DNA from: Snuella sedimenti
GTDB taxonomy: Bacteria; Bacteroidota; Bacteroidia; Flavobacteriales; Flavobacteriaceae
DNA: 64,000 nucleotides
Direction: 5' to 3'
Assembly (NCBI RefSeq): GCF_016428595.1
Contig: NZ_JAELVQ010000010.1
Coordinates: 82,656 to 146,655, forward strand
Both the position numbers and the translations under genes were made by a program. The notes under the pieces are model-generated. The model worked only from the letters and a program-made list of their open reading frames with translations. It searched no databases and had not been told where the DNA came from. Positions 1 through 9,316 of the stretch are shown piece by piece. Position 1 is the stretch's first letter; each line of letters begins with the position of its first letter.

Positions 1-1
1 C

Positions 2-475
<474 letters not shown>

Positions 476-497
476 GCAAAATAAAATAATAAAGCAC

Positions 498-534
498 AAA
501 AAAGCACGACTGCAATTAAAAGTCGTGCTTTTTT
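498..534 (+). terminator. Intrinsic terminator of guaB
   Basis: A perfect stem pairs AAAAAAGCACGACT with AGTCGTGCTTTTTT around a 9-base loop, and the T-run completes a classical rho-independent terminator. It is symmetric enough to act in both directions, but the nearest minus-strand gene ends at 675. Confidence 0.85.
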
Positions 535-674
535 CAATTGGCTAAAAAAATGCCCTTTTTTACCCGTTTTTTGTCTTTTTCTTCTTCCGTAGCTCGACTA
601 TACAACTCAAAAAAGCTTTCAAATGTGCAAAAAATGCCTGATTTTTGCTTCAATCTAAAAAGTTTAAAAGTTCA

Positions 675-1658
675 TTATTTAATTAAGGCACGATCCCACA
701 CTTTTCCGGTTTTTTCATCTATCATTTCGATAGAAACGCGATCCCCGTCAATTTTAACAGAAAGTACATAGTACATTGCTTCGGGTAGGTTTGTTATAGT
801 GCCATTTGCTGCACGAAACATATAAGGAGCGTGTCCTTTCTTTATGTTTTCGTCCGTTCGTTTACCATAATAGGCATCATTTTTAAGCGCATCGTTTTCA
901 CGTCTAAGAGGATAAATAGTGGCACCAGCACCAGCAGAAATAATATAATTTGTAGTGTTGCGCTTGGTACGGTAATAAATATGGTCATGACCACTAAAAA
1001 CAGCAGTAACATTGTATCTGTCATACAGTTTTGTAGTCTTTGTTTCTTTGCCTTCTACATCCTTATATGACTTTGCTCCTAGGGTGTAATGCGGACGGTG
1101 TTTGAAGATGAAAATATGTTTTCCTTTTGCGTTTCTCAGTTCTTTTTTCAACCATTTAAGCTTGACTCTGTCATTATTTATTTTTGGCCAGGGCAGTGCG
1201 ATAAATTTAGCATTGCCATATTCAAAACTATACATGGCCTTCTTCATGCCAAAAAAATTAGTAAAATTCTCGACACCATCATCTCCACCCGATTCTTCAT
1301 GATTACCTACAGTTGGCCACATGGGGTACTTGCGCATAAACCAGCCACCCATTTTATCAAGTTTGTCATAATCTTGCTTTCCTTTTTTACCTCCACCAGT
1401 ATTAACAAGATCAGCTGTTGTGATACAAAAATCTGGTTGTAGAGAGTCAGCTCGCTTTAAAACGTTAGGAAAATGTCTCGACCCTTTTGAGTCTCCAAAA
1501 ACTAAAAAATGCATGGTCGCTACATGTTTGCCAGTTTTGGTCTTTAAAGCCTTCATTTTAGGCTCTGGATTATATGGATTGTCTATTTCCTGAGCATTGG
1601 TACGGATTGATAGTAATAAAGTTATAAAAGCGATTACTATGTATTTATATACTGACAT
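675..1658 (-). CDS. Secreted calcineurin-like metallophosphoesterase (purple acid phosphatase-like)
   Basis: Predicted dinuclear-metal phosphoesterase of 327 residues, exported through a Sec signal peptide (hydrophobic residues 6-18, cleavage likely after TNA-Q). The metallophosphoesterase blocks occur in order: LVFGDSKG, TTADLVNTGG, the GNHE motif, FKHRPHY and the C-terminal GHDHIYYR. The GHDHxYxR form is typical of the purple acid phosphatase-like branch. The substrate is not evident. The gene lies 9 bases downstream of the GH29 fucosidase on the same strand, so they are probably co-transcribed; one inference is that it removes phosphate or sulfate-linked groups during glycan use, but nothing in the sequence proves this. 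Confidence 0.85.
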   Translation of the reverse strand: MSVYKYIVIAFITLLLSIRTNAQEIDNPYNPEPKMKALKTKTGKHVATMHFLVFGDSKGSRHFPNVLKRADSLQPDFCITTADLVNTGGGKKGKQDYDKLDKMGGWFMRKYPMWPTVGNHEESGGDDGVENFTNFFGMKKAMYSFEYGNAKFIALPWPKINNDRVKLKWLKKELRNAKGKHIFIFKHRPHYTLGAKSYKDVEGKETKTTKLYDRYNVTAVFSGHDHIYYRTKRNTTNYIISAGAGATIYPLRRENDALKNDAYYGKRTDENIKKGHAPYMFRAANGTITNLPEAMYYVLSVKIDGDRVSIEMIDEKTGKVWDRALIK

Positions 1659-1667
1659 CTTGTATTT

Positions 1668-3002
1668 TTAGTTGCTTTCTATTTTTTGGCCAGCTTCACT
1701 GTAAAGATCGACTTCACCATCTAAAAGCACGGCTATAACCGTAACGTCTTTGTCTTGCACCGATTCAGGTAAGTCGATATAAAGCAAGCCTGGAACAGCA
1801 CTCCAATATTGTTTGCCAACTACTTTGTAGGGAAGTTTGGTGCCATTGCCAACAACCCAAATACGATTTACTTTATTCTTTAAACCCTTAATTAGCAAAG
1901 GCCCGTTAGGTTTATTGTCTACGTATAAGTATAAAATCTTTTTATCCTTAGATAAGGCAGTGTATCCGTTAAAATGCCCATGTGGTATACCGGCTCGAGT
2001 ACCATAAATAGCAGCTTTGTGCTTGTTGGTCCAACGTCCTAAGCCTTGTAATATTTCAACTTGTTCTTTAGGAATAGTGCCATCTGGTTTTGGCCCTATA
2101 TCTAAAAGTAAATTTCCTCCCATACTAATACAATCTACCAATATTCTAATTATTTGATTCGTACTTTTATAGGTCGTATCATTAGGTTGGTAACCCCAAG
2201 AGTTATTCATGGTCATACAAAGTTCCCAGTATTCGTTGTCTGGTTTAGAAATGGGGACACCTTGTTCAGGTGTAGCATAATCCCCATAACCTTGAAGGCG
2301 TGAGTTTATAATGGTATGTGGTGTTTTGGAGAGTAGTAAACTGCGAATTTCTTTGGCTTTCCATTTTTCAGCCGATTGTTCCCAATCTCCATCAAACCAA
2401 TACAGGTCTGGATTGTATCGCGTTAGTTCTTTTAATTGTCCGAAATTAAATTTTCTAAATTTTTCCCAACGATCTGCATCGTCGCTATAACGTTTTTTAT
2501 TTCTTGTAAAATTAGGATAGTCGGGGTGGGACCAATCCAATAAGGAGTAATAAAGCCCCAATTTTAAACCTTCATTTTTAACAGCTTGAGCAAAAGGACT
2601 TATTAAATCACGTTTTGCCTTTGCTTTATCGACCGTATTCAAGTCACTTTGTTTGGTGTCCCATAAAGCTACCCCATCATGGTGCTTTGTTGTTATGACT
2701 GTATATTTTGCACCACTTTCTTTAATTAAGGAAGCCCAATAATTTGGATCATAGTTTTTTGCGTTAAACCCATTAAGCTGTTTCATGTAGTCATCATGGG
2801 AAATATAGCCATTAAAGAAAGACCAAGATTCGTCAATACCATTTACAGCATAAATGCCCCAATGAATAAAAATACCTAGTTTGGCATCTTTAAACCAAGC
2901 AAGGCGTTCTGCTTTTGGAATTTCCTGTTCTTGAGCAGAGAGATTGGTTAAGGAACTAGTTAATAAAATAAAAAGTAATAAGATTGAATTTTTATATGTC
3001 AT
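1668..3002 (-). CDS. Secreted alpha-L-fucosidase, glycoside hydrolase family 29
   Basis: Retaining exo-alpha-L-fucosidase releasing terminal fucose from glycans. The GH29 N-terminal signature is clear: WFKDAKLGIFIHWGIYAV, then YTVITTKHHDGVALWDT. YNPDLYWFDGDW contains the Asp (WFD) in the position of the family nucleophile. A C-terminal beta-rich region follows. I moved the start to the ATG at 3002, because the longer frame adds 12 residues before a normal Sec signal peptide (MTYKNSILLLFILLTSS, cleavage near LSA-Q). The product then has about 444 residues, normal for single-domain bacterial GH29. The metallophosphoesterase gene follows after 9 bases. Such enzymes in marine Bacteroidota usually act on algal fucans or glycoproteins; the exact linkage cannot be read. 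Confidence 0.92.
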   Translation of the reverse strand: MTYKNSILLLFILLTSSLTNLSAQEQEIPKAERLAWFKDAKLGIFIHWGIYAVNGIDESWSFFNGYISHDDYMKQLNGFNAKNYDPNYWASLIKESGAKYTVITTKHHDGVALWDTKQSDLNTVDKAKAKRDLISPFAQAVKNEGLKLGLYYSLLDWSHPDYPNFTRNKKRYSDDADRWEKFRKFNFGQLKELTRYNPDLYWFDGDWEQSAEKWKAKEIRSLLLSKTPHTIINSRLQGYGDYATPEQGVPISKPDNEYWELCMTMNNSWGYQPNDTTYKSTNQIIRILVDCISMGGNLLLDIGPKPDGTIPKEQVEILQGLGRWTNKHKAAIYGTRAGIPHGHFNGYTALSKDKKILYLYVDNKPNGPLLIKGLKNKVNRIWVVGNGTKLPYKVVGKQYWSAVPGLLYIDLPESVQDKDVTVIAVLLDGEVDLYSEAGQKIESN

Positions 3003-3054
3003 TTTTTTAATATTTAATGGTCTAAAGATACAATTCAAATTTCGAATTGTTTAG

Positions 3055-3291
3055 CTACTCTTGATATATCTGACCACGATGAGGCCTTAGAGCATCGCGT
3101 ATGGGTTTCATGTTATTTTCGTTAACAACCAAATAAGCTATGGCATGTGTGTCGTTTAAACTTTCAAATCCAGTAATGGATATGTTTAAGTTTTTAATTT
3201 GGATATACTCCTTTAAATGAATTTCATGATGCTCGGCAATTTTCAGGGCCTCAGGGCCATAAAAATCCCAAATGAGTTTGAGGTTTCGCAT
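3055..3291 (-). CDS. Small conserved hypothetical protein (78 aa)
   Basis: A short acidic soluble protein starting MRNLKLIWDFYGPEALKIAEHHEIHL. It has no signal peptide, no Cys and no motif I can tie to a function; the alternating beta/alpha pattern suggests a small ferredoxin-like fold. It lies 52 bases upstream of the fucosidase on the same strand, so it may share a promoter with it. I recognise proteins like this as common in Flavobacteriaceae, but with no known role. Confidence 0.7.
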   Translation of the reverse strand: MRNLKLIWDFYGPEALKIAEHHEIHLKEYIQIKNLNISITGFESLNDTHAIAYLVVNENNMKPIRDALRPHRGQIYQE

Positions 3292-3377
3292 GGTACTTTA
3301 TTAAGAGCGTTATGAAAGCAAAGATATATAATATAACAGCGTAATATTTTTGCTTTTTAACCGTTTTTTAAATCAGC

Positions 3378-3407
3378 TTGTATTATAGGTATATATTAGT
3401 ATTTTTG
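3378..3407 (+). promoter_or_regulatory. Promoter of the SurA/PpiC-moxR operon
   Basis: TTG at 3378-3380, a 19-base spacer and TATTTTTG at 3400-3407 match the Bacteroidota sigma-A consensus TTTG / TAnnTTTG. Transcription would begin near 3414, leaving a leader of about 105 bases before the first gene. Confidence 0.7.
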
Positions 3408-3517
3408 TAGTTATCGTTATTGTTTTTTTTTTGATCCAAAGGAGCTGTTGCCAAAAAATCAAATTGTACGAGGGTAGTTAAATAAATGTTGTTTAACATT
3501 AAAAAGAATAGGATTAA

Positions 3518-5473
3518 ATGAAGTTAAGGTGTTTACTTGCTATATGTGGTGTTTTGTTTTTGTCTAATCTTCAAGCACAAACCAATCAGGAGGATATACT
3601 TTTTATAGTGGACAACGATCCCGTTTACGTCTCTGAATTTTTGAGGGTTTATAATAAGAACCTAGATTTGGTTCAAGATGAATCCCAAAAGGATGTTGAT
3701 GAGTATTTAACGCTTTTCACTAATTACAAATTAAAATTAAAGGAAGCTAGAGCTTTGGGCTTACACAAAAAGCCGTCTTATATTAGAGAACTGAGAAATT
3801 ATAAGAAGCAGCTGATGCAAGGCTATATTACCGATGCAAAAGTTACTGATGCTTTGATACAAGAGGCTTACGATAGAATTTCTTATGATGTAAAGGCCAG
3901 CCATATTTTAGTAAAGGTTTCCGAAAATGCAAATCCGAAAGATACACTGGCTGCCTATAATACAGCTATTAACTTACGTAATAGAGCTTTAAAGGAAGGG
4001 TTTGAAAAGGTTAGGGAAGAAGTGCATAATGGACAAACTGTTTTTGGTGAATCTCTTGGGTACTTTTCTGGATTTAAAATGGTTTATAAATTTGAAAATG
4101 TAGCTTATAATACTAAAGTAGGAGACATATCTCAAGTTTTTAGAACCCGTTTTGGATATCATTTTCTAAAAGTATTCGACAAGCGAAAATCCCGTGGCCA
4201 GGTAACTGTAGCCCACATTATGATTGCTAACAAGCAAATGGATACCGTTAACATGACACCCGAAACCCGTGTTAAGGAAATATATAAAAAGTTAGAGCAA
4301 GGAGAAGATTTTGAATCATTGGCCAAGCAATTTTCCGATGATAAAAGCACGGCGTCCAGAGGTGGTATGTTGGAGCCATTTTCTGGGGGACAATTAACTT
4401 CCCAGATTTTTGAAGACGAGGCTTTTGGTTTGGTTAATATTGGAGATGTATCTCAGCCTTTTAAAACAGAATTTGGTTGGCATATTGTAAAACTCTATGA
4501 CAGAAAGCCTATACGGCCTTTTGAAGCGCTTAAACCAGAATTAGAAGTACGCGTAAAACGAGATGATCGCTCCAGATTAATTGATGAAGCCTTAATAGAA
4601 AATCTTAAGAAGAGGTATAATATAAATAGCCAACAACCAGATTTAAGTTATTTTGTATCCATATTAAACGAGGATTACTTTAAGCGCACATGGGTGCTGC
4701 CAAGCGATTTTACGGCAAATAAACCATTAGTTAAAATTGTTGATGAGCAGTTAACTTATAAAGATTTTGCAGATTATTTATTAAAGGCACAAAGGCAAAT
4801 GGAACCCAGGGCGCCATTTCCCTCTATTGTGTCGAAAAAATACAATGCTTTTTTTAATAGTCAGCTTATTAAATATCGAGAAGATCATTTAGAAGAGGAA
4901 AATGAAGAATATGCCCATGTGGTTAATGAGTATAGAGACGGGCTTCTGTTGTTCGATTTAATGGAATCTACTATTTGGAATATATCAGAATCAGACTCAC
5001 TCGATCTTCAAAATTTTTACAATTCGCATAAGGCTAAATATATGTTGCCAAAGTGCGTAGATGCAATTGTTGCGACGTCAACAAATCAAAAAGCCCTTAA
5101 AAAAGTTGCTAAATTATTACATAAAGGCTTGCCTGTAGAACAAATAAAGAACCTGGTAAATAGTAACAATACCATTCAGGTTATTTTTACTTCGGGGGTA
5201 ATGGATGCATCACATCAGGCCCTTCCTAAAGATTTTGTGTTTAAAAAAGGCATGTCTAAAGTATATTATCACCACGATGCTTTTGTTGTTGTTCAGGTAA
5301 ATAAAGTACTGCCAGAAGCTCAAAAAGCTTTTGAAGATGCCAAAGGCTCGGTTATTTCAGATTATCAGATTTACAAAGAGTCTAATTGGATTAAGGAGTT
5401 GAGGGAAAAGTTTAAAGTAACCGTTAATCAAGAGGCATTAAAAAAAGTGAAACTTCAAATTAAAAGTCAGTAG
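3518..5473 (+). CDS. Periplasmic peptidyl-prolyl isomerase with two parvulin domains
   Basis: A PpiC/SurA-type folding factor of 651 residues, exported by a Sec signal peptide (LLAICGVLFLSNLQA-Q). An N-terminal helical SurA-like part (about residues 25-120) is followed by two parvulin domains, the first from KASHILVKV to GYHFLKV and the second from VAHIMIANKQ to GWHIVKLYD. The last 270 residues are an extension without a clear motif. It is first in a four-gene operon with two more SurA-like proteins; the next start codon overlaps this stop (TAGTG). In this phylum such clusters probably chaperone outer membrane proteins across the periplasm; that role is inferred from SurA. Confidence 0.88.
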   Translation: MKLRCLLAICGVLFLSNLQAQTNQEDILFIVDNDPVYVSEFLRVYNKNLDLVQDESQKDVDEYLTLFTNYKLKLKEARALGLHKKPSYIRELRNYKKQLMQGYITDAKVTDALIQEAYDRISYDVKASHILVKVSENANPKDTLAAYNTAINLRNRALKEGFEKVREEVHNGQTVFGESLGYFSGFKMVYKFENVAYNTKVGDISQVFRTRFGYHFLKVFDKRKSRGQVTVAHIMIANKQMDTVNMTPETRVKEIYKKLEQGEDFESLAKQFSDDKSTASRGGMLEPFSGGQLTSQIFEDEAFGLVNIGDVSQPFKTEFGWHIVKLYDRKPIRPFEALKPELEVRVKRDDRSRLIDEALIENLKKRYNINSQQPDLSYFVSILNEDYFKRTWVLPSDFTANKPLVKIVDEQLTYKDFADYLLKAQRQMEPRAPFPSIVSKKYNAFFNSQLIKYREDHLEEENEEYAHVVNEYRDGLLLFDLMESTIWNISESDSLDLQNFYNSHKAKYMLPKCVDAIVATSTNQKALKKVAKLLHKGLPVEQIKNLVNSNNTIQVIFTSGVMDASHQALPKDFVFKKGMSKVYYHHDAFVVVQVNKVLPEAQKAFEDAKGSVISDYQIYKESNWIKELREKFKVTVNQEALKKVKLQIKSQ

Positions 5474-6327
5474 TGCAAAAAAATATAGCCATTATTATAC
5501 TATTGTTTATAGTAGCAACATCGTGTACTTTTTTTAAGGAAACAGATGACCGTGTTCCAGTAGCCAGAGTGAATGAAACCTATTTATATTATGATGACAT
5601 AAAAGATTTGGTTTCTGAAGGGACATCGAAAGCAGATAGTACACTTATGGTGCAAAATTTCATTAATCGTTGGGCAACAAAGCAATTGTTTATGGATGGC
5701 GCGATGCTTAATTTAAGTGAAGCTAAGCAGGAGATATTTAATAAACTTGTAGAACAATATAAAAGTGATTTATATACAAAAGCTTATATAGAAGCCTTGG
5801 TAAAGCGAAGTATAGATACCTTGGTAACACAAGATGAGGCGGAGGCTTATTATGAAAGCAATAAAGAGGTTTTTAAGTTAAATGAAGAGCTTATAAAGTT
5901 TCGTTACATTAATGTAGATGAGAATATTATCGATTTTAAAGCCATTGAAAAAAAGTTTAAGCGCTTTAATCCAGACGATAAAAAAGAATTGGATTCCATA
6001 TCTATTCAGTTTAGGTCCTATTCGTTAAATGACTCCATTTGGATAAAAGTAAGTCAGGTAATTGATAAAATTCCAGTAATAACTTCAGAAAATAAAAGCC
6101 AACTGTTAAAAAAAACTAATTTTATACAGCTCAAAGATTCATTAGGAGTATATTTGATGCAAATTAATGATGTTTTGATGCGAAATGATACGGCACCACT
6201 GGAATATGTGAAGCCAACTATAGATCAAATCGTTATTAACAAACGAAAGCTTGAACTTATTAGGGAATTAGAAAAAGACATTACAAAAGATGCAATTAAG
6301 AATAAACAATTTGAAATCTATAATTAA
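5473..6327 (+). CDS. SurA-like periplasmic lipoprotein
   Basis: A lipoprotein of 284 residues: a hydrophobic stretch ends in the lipobox VATSC, so it should be lipid-anchored. The mature part starts VPVARVNETYLYYDDI, which resembles the N-terminal strand-helix of SurA/PrsA (a substrate-binding chaperone domain), and is otherwise helical and Lys/Glu-rich. No complete parvulin domain with the usual GG and GYH motifs is visible, so it may be a chaperone without isomerase activity. It starts at GTG (5473), overlapping the upstream stop by one base, and overlaps the next gene by 38 bases, so translation of the three is probably coupled. Confidence 0.8.
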   Translation: MQKNIAIIILLFIVATSCTFFKETDDRVPVARVNETYLYYDDIKDLVSEGTSKADSTLMVQNFINRWATKQLFMDGAMLNLSEAKQEIFNKLVEQYKSDLYTKAYIEALVKRSIDTLVTQDEAEAYYESNKEVFKLNEELIKFRYINVDENIIDFKAIEKKFKRFNPDDKKELDSISIQFRSYSLNDSIWIKVSQVIDKIPVITSENKSQLLKKTNFIQLKDSLGVYLMQINDVLMRNDTAPLEYVKPTIDQIVINKRKLELIRELEKDITKDAIKNKQFEIYN

Positions 6328-7744
6328 TTTGAAACATTTCATTTTTTTATGTATTACCTTATTGGGAATGCACGATATATTAGCACAGGAAATTATCGAG
6401 GAAGCTGTAGAAGAGAAAAGCACAGAAGCAAAAGCTTCTGTTAATACGGTACAAGGGCAAAAGGTAGATGGTGTAGCAGCGGTGGTAGGTGATTTTATAA
6501 TTTTAGAGTCTGATATACCAAAAGAACTTGAGCAGATTAAAGCAGCCGGAGGTTCTGTTGAAGGTCTTGACAATTGCCAAGTAATGGGTATGCTCCTTGA
6601 GAACAAACTGTATCAGCACCATGCTATTCAAGATAGTATTGTTGTAGCCGATGCAGAAGTTCGTAGAAGTGTAGACTACCAGATTGAACAGTTTTTAACA
6701 CAAACCAATGGGTCTATGGAACGACTTTTAAAGTTTTATGATCAAGAAGATGAAAAGAGCTTTAGGGATGAAATGTATGAGATTAATAAAGCTGGGATGT
6801 TAGCGAGAGAAATGCAGTCTAAAATTATTGAAGAAGTCGAGATAACCCCAGAAGAAGTTAGGGTATTCTTTAATAAAATACCTAAAGAAGACCGCCCTGT
6901 ATTTGGAACAGAGCTTAAAGTGGCACAAATAGTAGCCGAACCGAAGGTATCCGAAGAAGAAAAGCAAAGAGTTGTAGATCGTTTGTTACAATTTAAGGCA
7001 GATGTTGTTGAAAACGGTGCTAGTTTTGCTTCTAAAGCCATATTGTATTCTGACGACAAAGAATCGGTAAGTAGAGGAGGTAAGTTTACATTAGATAGAA
7101 CCAAACCTAGAATGGTTAAGGAGTTTAGACAAGTTGCTTTCTCCCTTCAAGAAGGCGAGGTGTCCGATCCTTTTGAGACAGATTATGGATTTCATATTAT
7201 TTACTTGGAAAAGGTAAGAGGACAAGAATACGATGTTAGGCATATTCTTTTAATACCCAAAGTTTCGAGCGAAGCTGTTAAGGAAGCTAAAGAGCGCCTT
7301 GAAAAAGTAAGACAGCGTATTGTAGATGGTGACATTTCATTTGCCGATGCTGCAAAAGAAGCCAGTGATGAAAAAGAAACCAGAGGTGACGGAGGGCAAC
7401 TTATCAACCCGAAAACACAAGATTATAATTTTGAATTAACAAAAATGGATACCGAATTGTATACACAAATCCAAAATTTAAAAGACGGTGAAGTAAGTTT
7501 GATTCAGACTGAAACAGATAGAACAGGTAATGTAAAGTATAAAATATTGATGGTTACCGATAGGATTGATGAACATGAAGCAGATTATGCCCGTGATTAT
7601 TTAAAAATTAAAGAGCTTGCTTTAAGGGAAAAACAGTTAAAAGCAATTGAGAAGTGGCAAAAGGAAAAGATCATGGATACTTATATTAAAATATCGGGAG
7701 ATTATAGGGATTGCGATTTTTCTAGTAACTGGTTAAAAAAGTAA
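6290..7744 (+). CDS. surA: SurA-type peptidyl-prolyl isomerase / outer membrane protein chaperone
   Basis: Periplasmic chaperone of up to 484 residues. After a signal peptide (LKHFIFLCITLLG, cleavage near ILA-Q) comes the SurA N-terminal domain (VDGVAAVVGDFIILESDIP), then two parvulin domains: VAQIVAEPKV to YGFHIIYLEK and VRHILLIPKV to the C-terminal third. This is the SurA domain order, and the length is close to E. coli SurA. The start is uncertain: ATG at 6290 overlaps the upstream gene by 38 bases, while an in-frame TTG at 6311 gives a more compact signal peptide. It is the third gene of the operon and lies 4 bases before moxR. Confidence 0.9.
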   Translation: MQLRINNLKSIINLKHFIFLCITLLGMHDILAQEIIEEAVEEKSTEAKASVNTVQGQKVDGVAAVVGDFIILESDIPKELEQIKAAGGSVEGLDNCQVMGMLLENKLYQHHAIQDSIVVADAEVRRSVDYQIEQFLTQTNGSMERLLKFYDQEDEKSFRDEMYEINKAGMLAREMQSKIIEEVEITPEEVRVFFNKIPKEDRPVFGTELKVAQIVAEPKVSEEEKQRVVDRLLQFKADVVENGASFASKAILYSDDKESVSRGGKFTLDRTKPRMVKEFRQVAFSLQEGEVSDPFETDYGFHIIYLEKVRGQEYDVRHILLIPKVSSEAVKEAKERLEKVRQRIVDGDISFADAAKEASDEKETRGDGGQLINPKTQDYNFELTKMDTELYTQIQNLKDGEVSLIQTETDRTGNVKYKILMVTDRIDEHEADYARDYLKIKELALREKQLKAIEKWQKEKIMDTYIKISGDYRDCDFSSNWLKK

Positions 7745-7748
7745 GCCT

Positions 7749-8702
7749 ATGTCCGATGTAGCAGCCGTTAATCAATTTGTAAAACGTTATAAGGATTTAA
7801 AGACAGAAATAGCCAAGGTAATTGTTGGGCAAGAGGATGTCGTAAACCAAATATTGATCTCTATTTTTTCGGGGGGTCACTCATTGCTTATAGGGGTTCC
7901 CGGTTTAGCAAAAACACTCATGGTTAATACCATTGCCCAAGCTTTAGGACTGGATTTTAAACGTATTCAATTTACGCCAGACTTAATGCCAAGTGATATT
8001 TTGGGTAGTGAAATTCTAGACGAAGACAGGCATTTTAAGTTTATTAAAGGGCCTGTGTTTGCTAATATTATTTTAGCTGATGAGATTAACAGGACGCCAC
8101 CCAAAACACAGGCAGCATTGTTGGAGGCTATGCAGGAACGGGCAGTAACCGTTGCTGGTCACCATTATAAATTGGATTTGCCTTATTTTGTATTGGCTAC
8201 GCAAAACCCAATAGAACAGGAGGGGACTTACCCATTGCCCGAGGCGCAATTAGATCGTTTTATGTTTGCAGTTAATTTAAACTACCCATCGTTTAATGAG
8301 GAAGTAGAAGTCGTTAAAGCAACTACAACAGACCAACAAAGTAAAATAAATGCCTTGTTCACTGCTAAGGAAATAGTCGACTTTCAGCATTTAATTCGTC
8401 GTATTCCAGTAGCCGACAATGTGATTGAATATGCCGTAACTATGGTTGGTAAAACACGCCCCGATAGTAAAGCTGCAACCGATTTGGTTAAAACATATAT
8501 CGATTGGGGAGCTGGACCAAGGGCCTCACAGAATTTAATTTTGGCAGCAAAAACACATGCAGCCATCCACGGTAAATTCTCGCCAGATATTGAAAATGTA
8601 CAGGCAGTTGCCCATAGTATCTTAAGACACCGTATCATTAAAAATTACAAGGCTGAAGCTGAGGGAATTACCGAGGAGCAAATTATTAAAGATTTATTTT
8701 AA
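7749..8702 (+). CDS. MoxR family AAA+ ATPase
   Basis: Cytoplasmic AAA+ ATPase of 317 residues. Walker A is GVPGLAKT and Walker B is IILADEINR, followed by the MoxR hallmark RTPPKTQAALLEAMQE and ATQNPIEQEGTYPLPEAQLDRF (shown in two parts: ATQNPIEQEGTYPLPE and AQLDRF). MoxR proteins act as chaperone-like remodelers and usually sit next to VWA and DUF58 proteins. Here neither partner is present: the next gene is convergent and 14 bases away. Co-transcription with three SurA-like chaperones suggests a link to envelope biogenesis, which is inference from position only. Confidence 0.93.
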   Translation: MSDVAAVNQFVKRYKDLKTEIAKVIVGQEDVVNQILISIFSGGHSLLIGVPGLAKTLMVNTIAQALGLDFKRIQFTPDLMPSDILGSEILDEDRHFKFIKGPVFANIILADEINRTPPKTQAALLEAMQERAVTVAGHHYKLDLPYFVLATQNPIEQEGTYPLPEAQLDRFMFAVNLNYPSFNEEVEVVKATTTDQQSKINALFTAKEIVDFQHLIRRIPVADNVIEYAVTMVGKTRPDSKAATDLVKTYIDWGAGPRASQNLILAAKTHAAIHGKFSPDIENVQAVAHSILRHRIIKNYKAEAEGITEEQIIKDLF

Positions 8703-8716
8703 AAGGAGTATCGGTC

Positions 8717-9316
8717 TCAATTATCGAGTAAGAAGTCGATCCCCTTTATGAGTTCGGTAATGGATTGTTCGTCCAAAAGATCGTAAAAGCCTCTTATTTG
8801 TTGGTTTTTATCAACTAAAGCAGTAAAAGAAGAGTGGTAAAAGTCAATGCCATTATTTAAAGGTTTAAAACTAGTTCTAAATAACGTTGCTACGTGGTCA
8901 AGCTGACTTTGCTTTCCGTTAAGAAAATGCCATTTTGAATTTAGTACTCCTGTACTGTTAGCATATGATTTTAAGATTGGGATGGAATCGTTCTTAGGAT
9001 CGATACTAAACGAAAGTATCATAAAATCGTCAGCGTTTTTATATACATGGGCAACACGCGTTAAACCAACTTTCATTTTCGGACAGATACTAGGGCATCT
9101 CGTAAAGAAAAAGTTTGCTATGTAGACTTTTCCTTTGGTGTTTTTCCCTGTAACTTTTTGGTTTAACTGATTCGTGAATTCAAAGTTCTCAATATTGTAA
9201 TTCACCTTTTTGCCATTAGAGTCAATGTAATGACTTAGAATGGGAAGATGTGTCTTTGAAACACAGGACAGGTTTATAGAAGTAAAGCCGATAAGGAGTA
9301 ATAGCCTAATTAGCAT
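8717..9316 (-). CDS. Sco1/SenC family copper chaperone lipoprotein
   Basis: A thioredoxin-fold protein of 199 residues with the Sco copper site CPSIC (CxxxC, in FFFTRCPSICPKMKVG) and the distal His in FYHSSFTAL. The N-terminus ends in the lipobox INLSC, so it should be membrane-anchored facing the periplasm. Sco proteins load copper into cytochrome oxidase CuA centres or other copper enzymes. Its start overlaps the end of the upstream gene by 11 bases; that gene carries residues expected of a PHM-like copper monooxygenase, so the partner may be that protein rather than an oxidase. No cytochrome oxidase gene is in the window. Confidence 0.9.
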   Translation of the reverse strand: MLIRLLLLIGFTSINLSCVSKTHLPILSHYIDSNGKKVNYNIENFEFTNQLNQKVTGKNTKGKVYIANFFFTRCPSICPKMKVGLTRVAHVYKNADDFMILSFSIDPKNDSIPILKSYANSTGVLNSKWHFLNGKQSQLDHVATLFRTSFKPLNNGIDFYHSSFTALVDKNQQIRGFYDLLDEQSITELIKGIDFLLDN

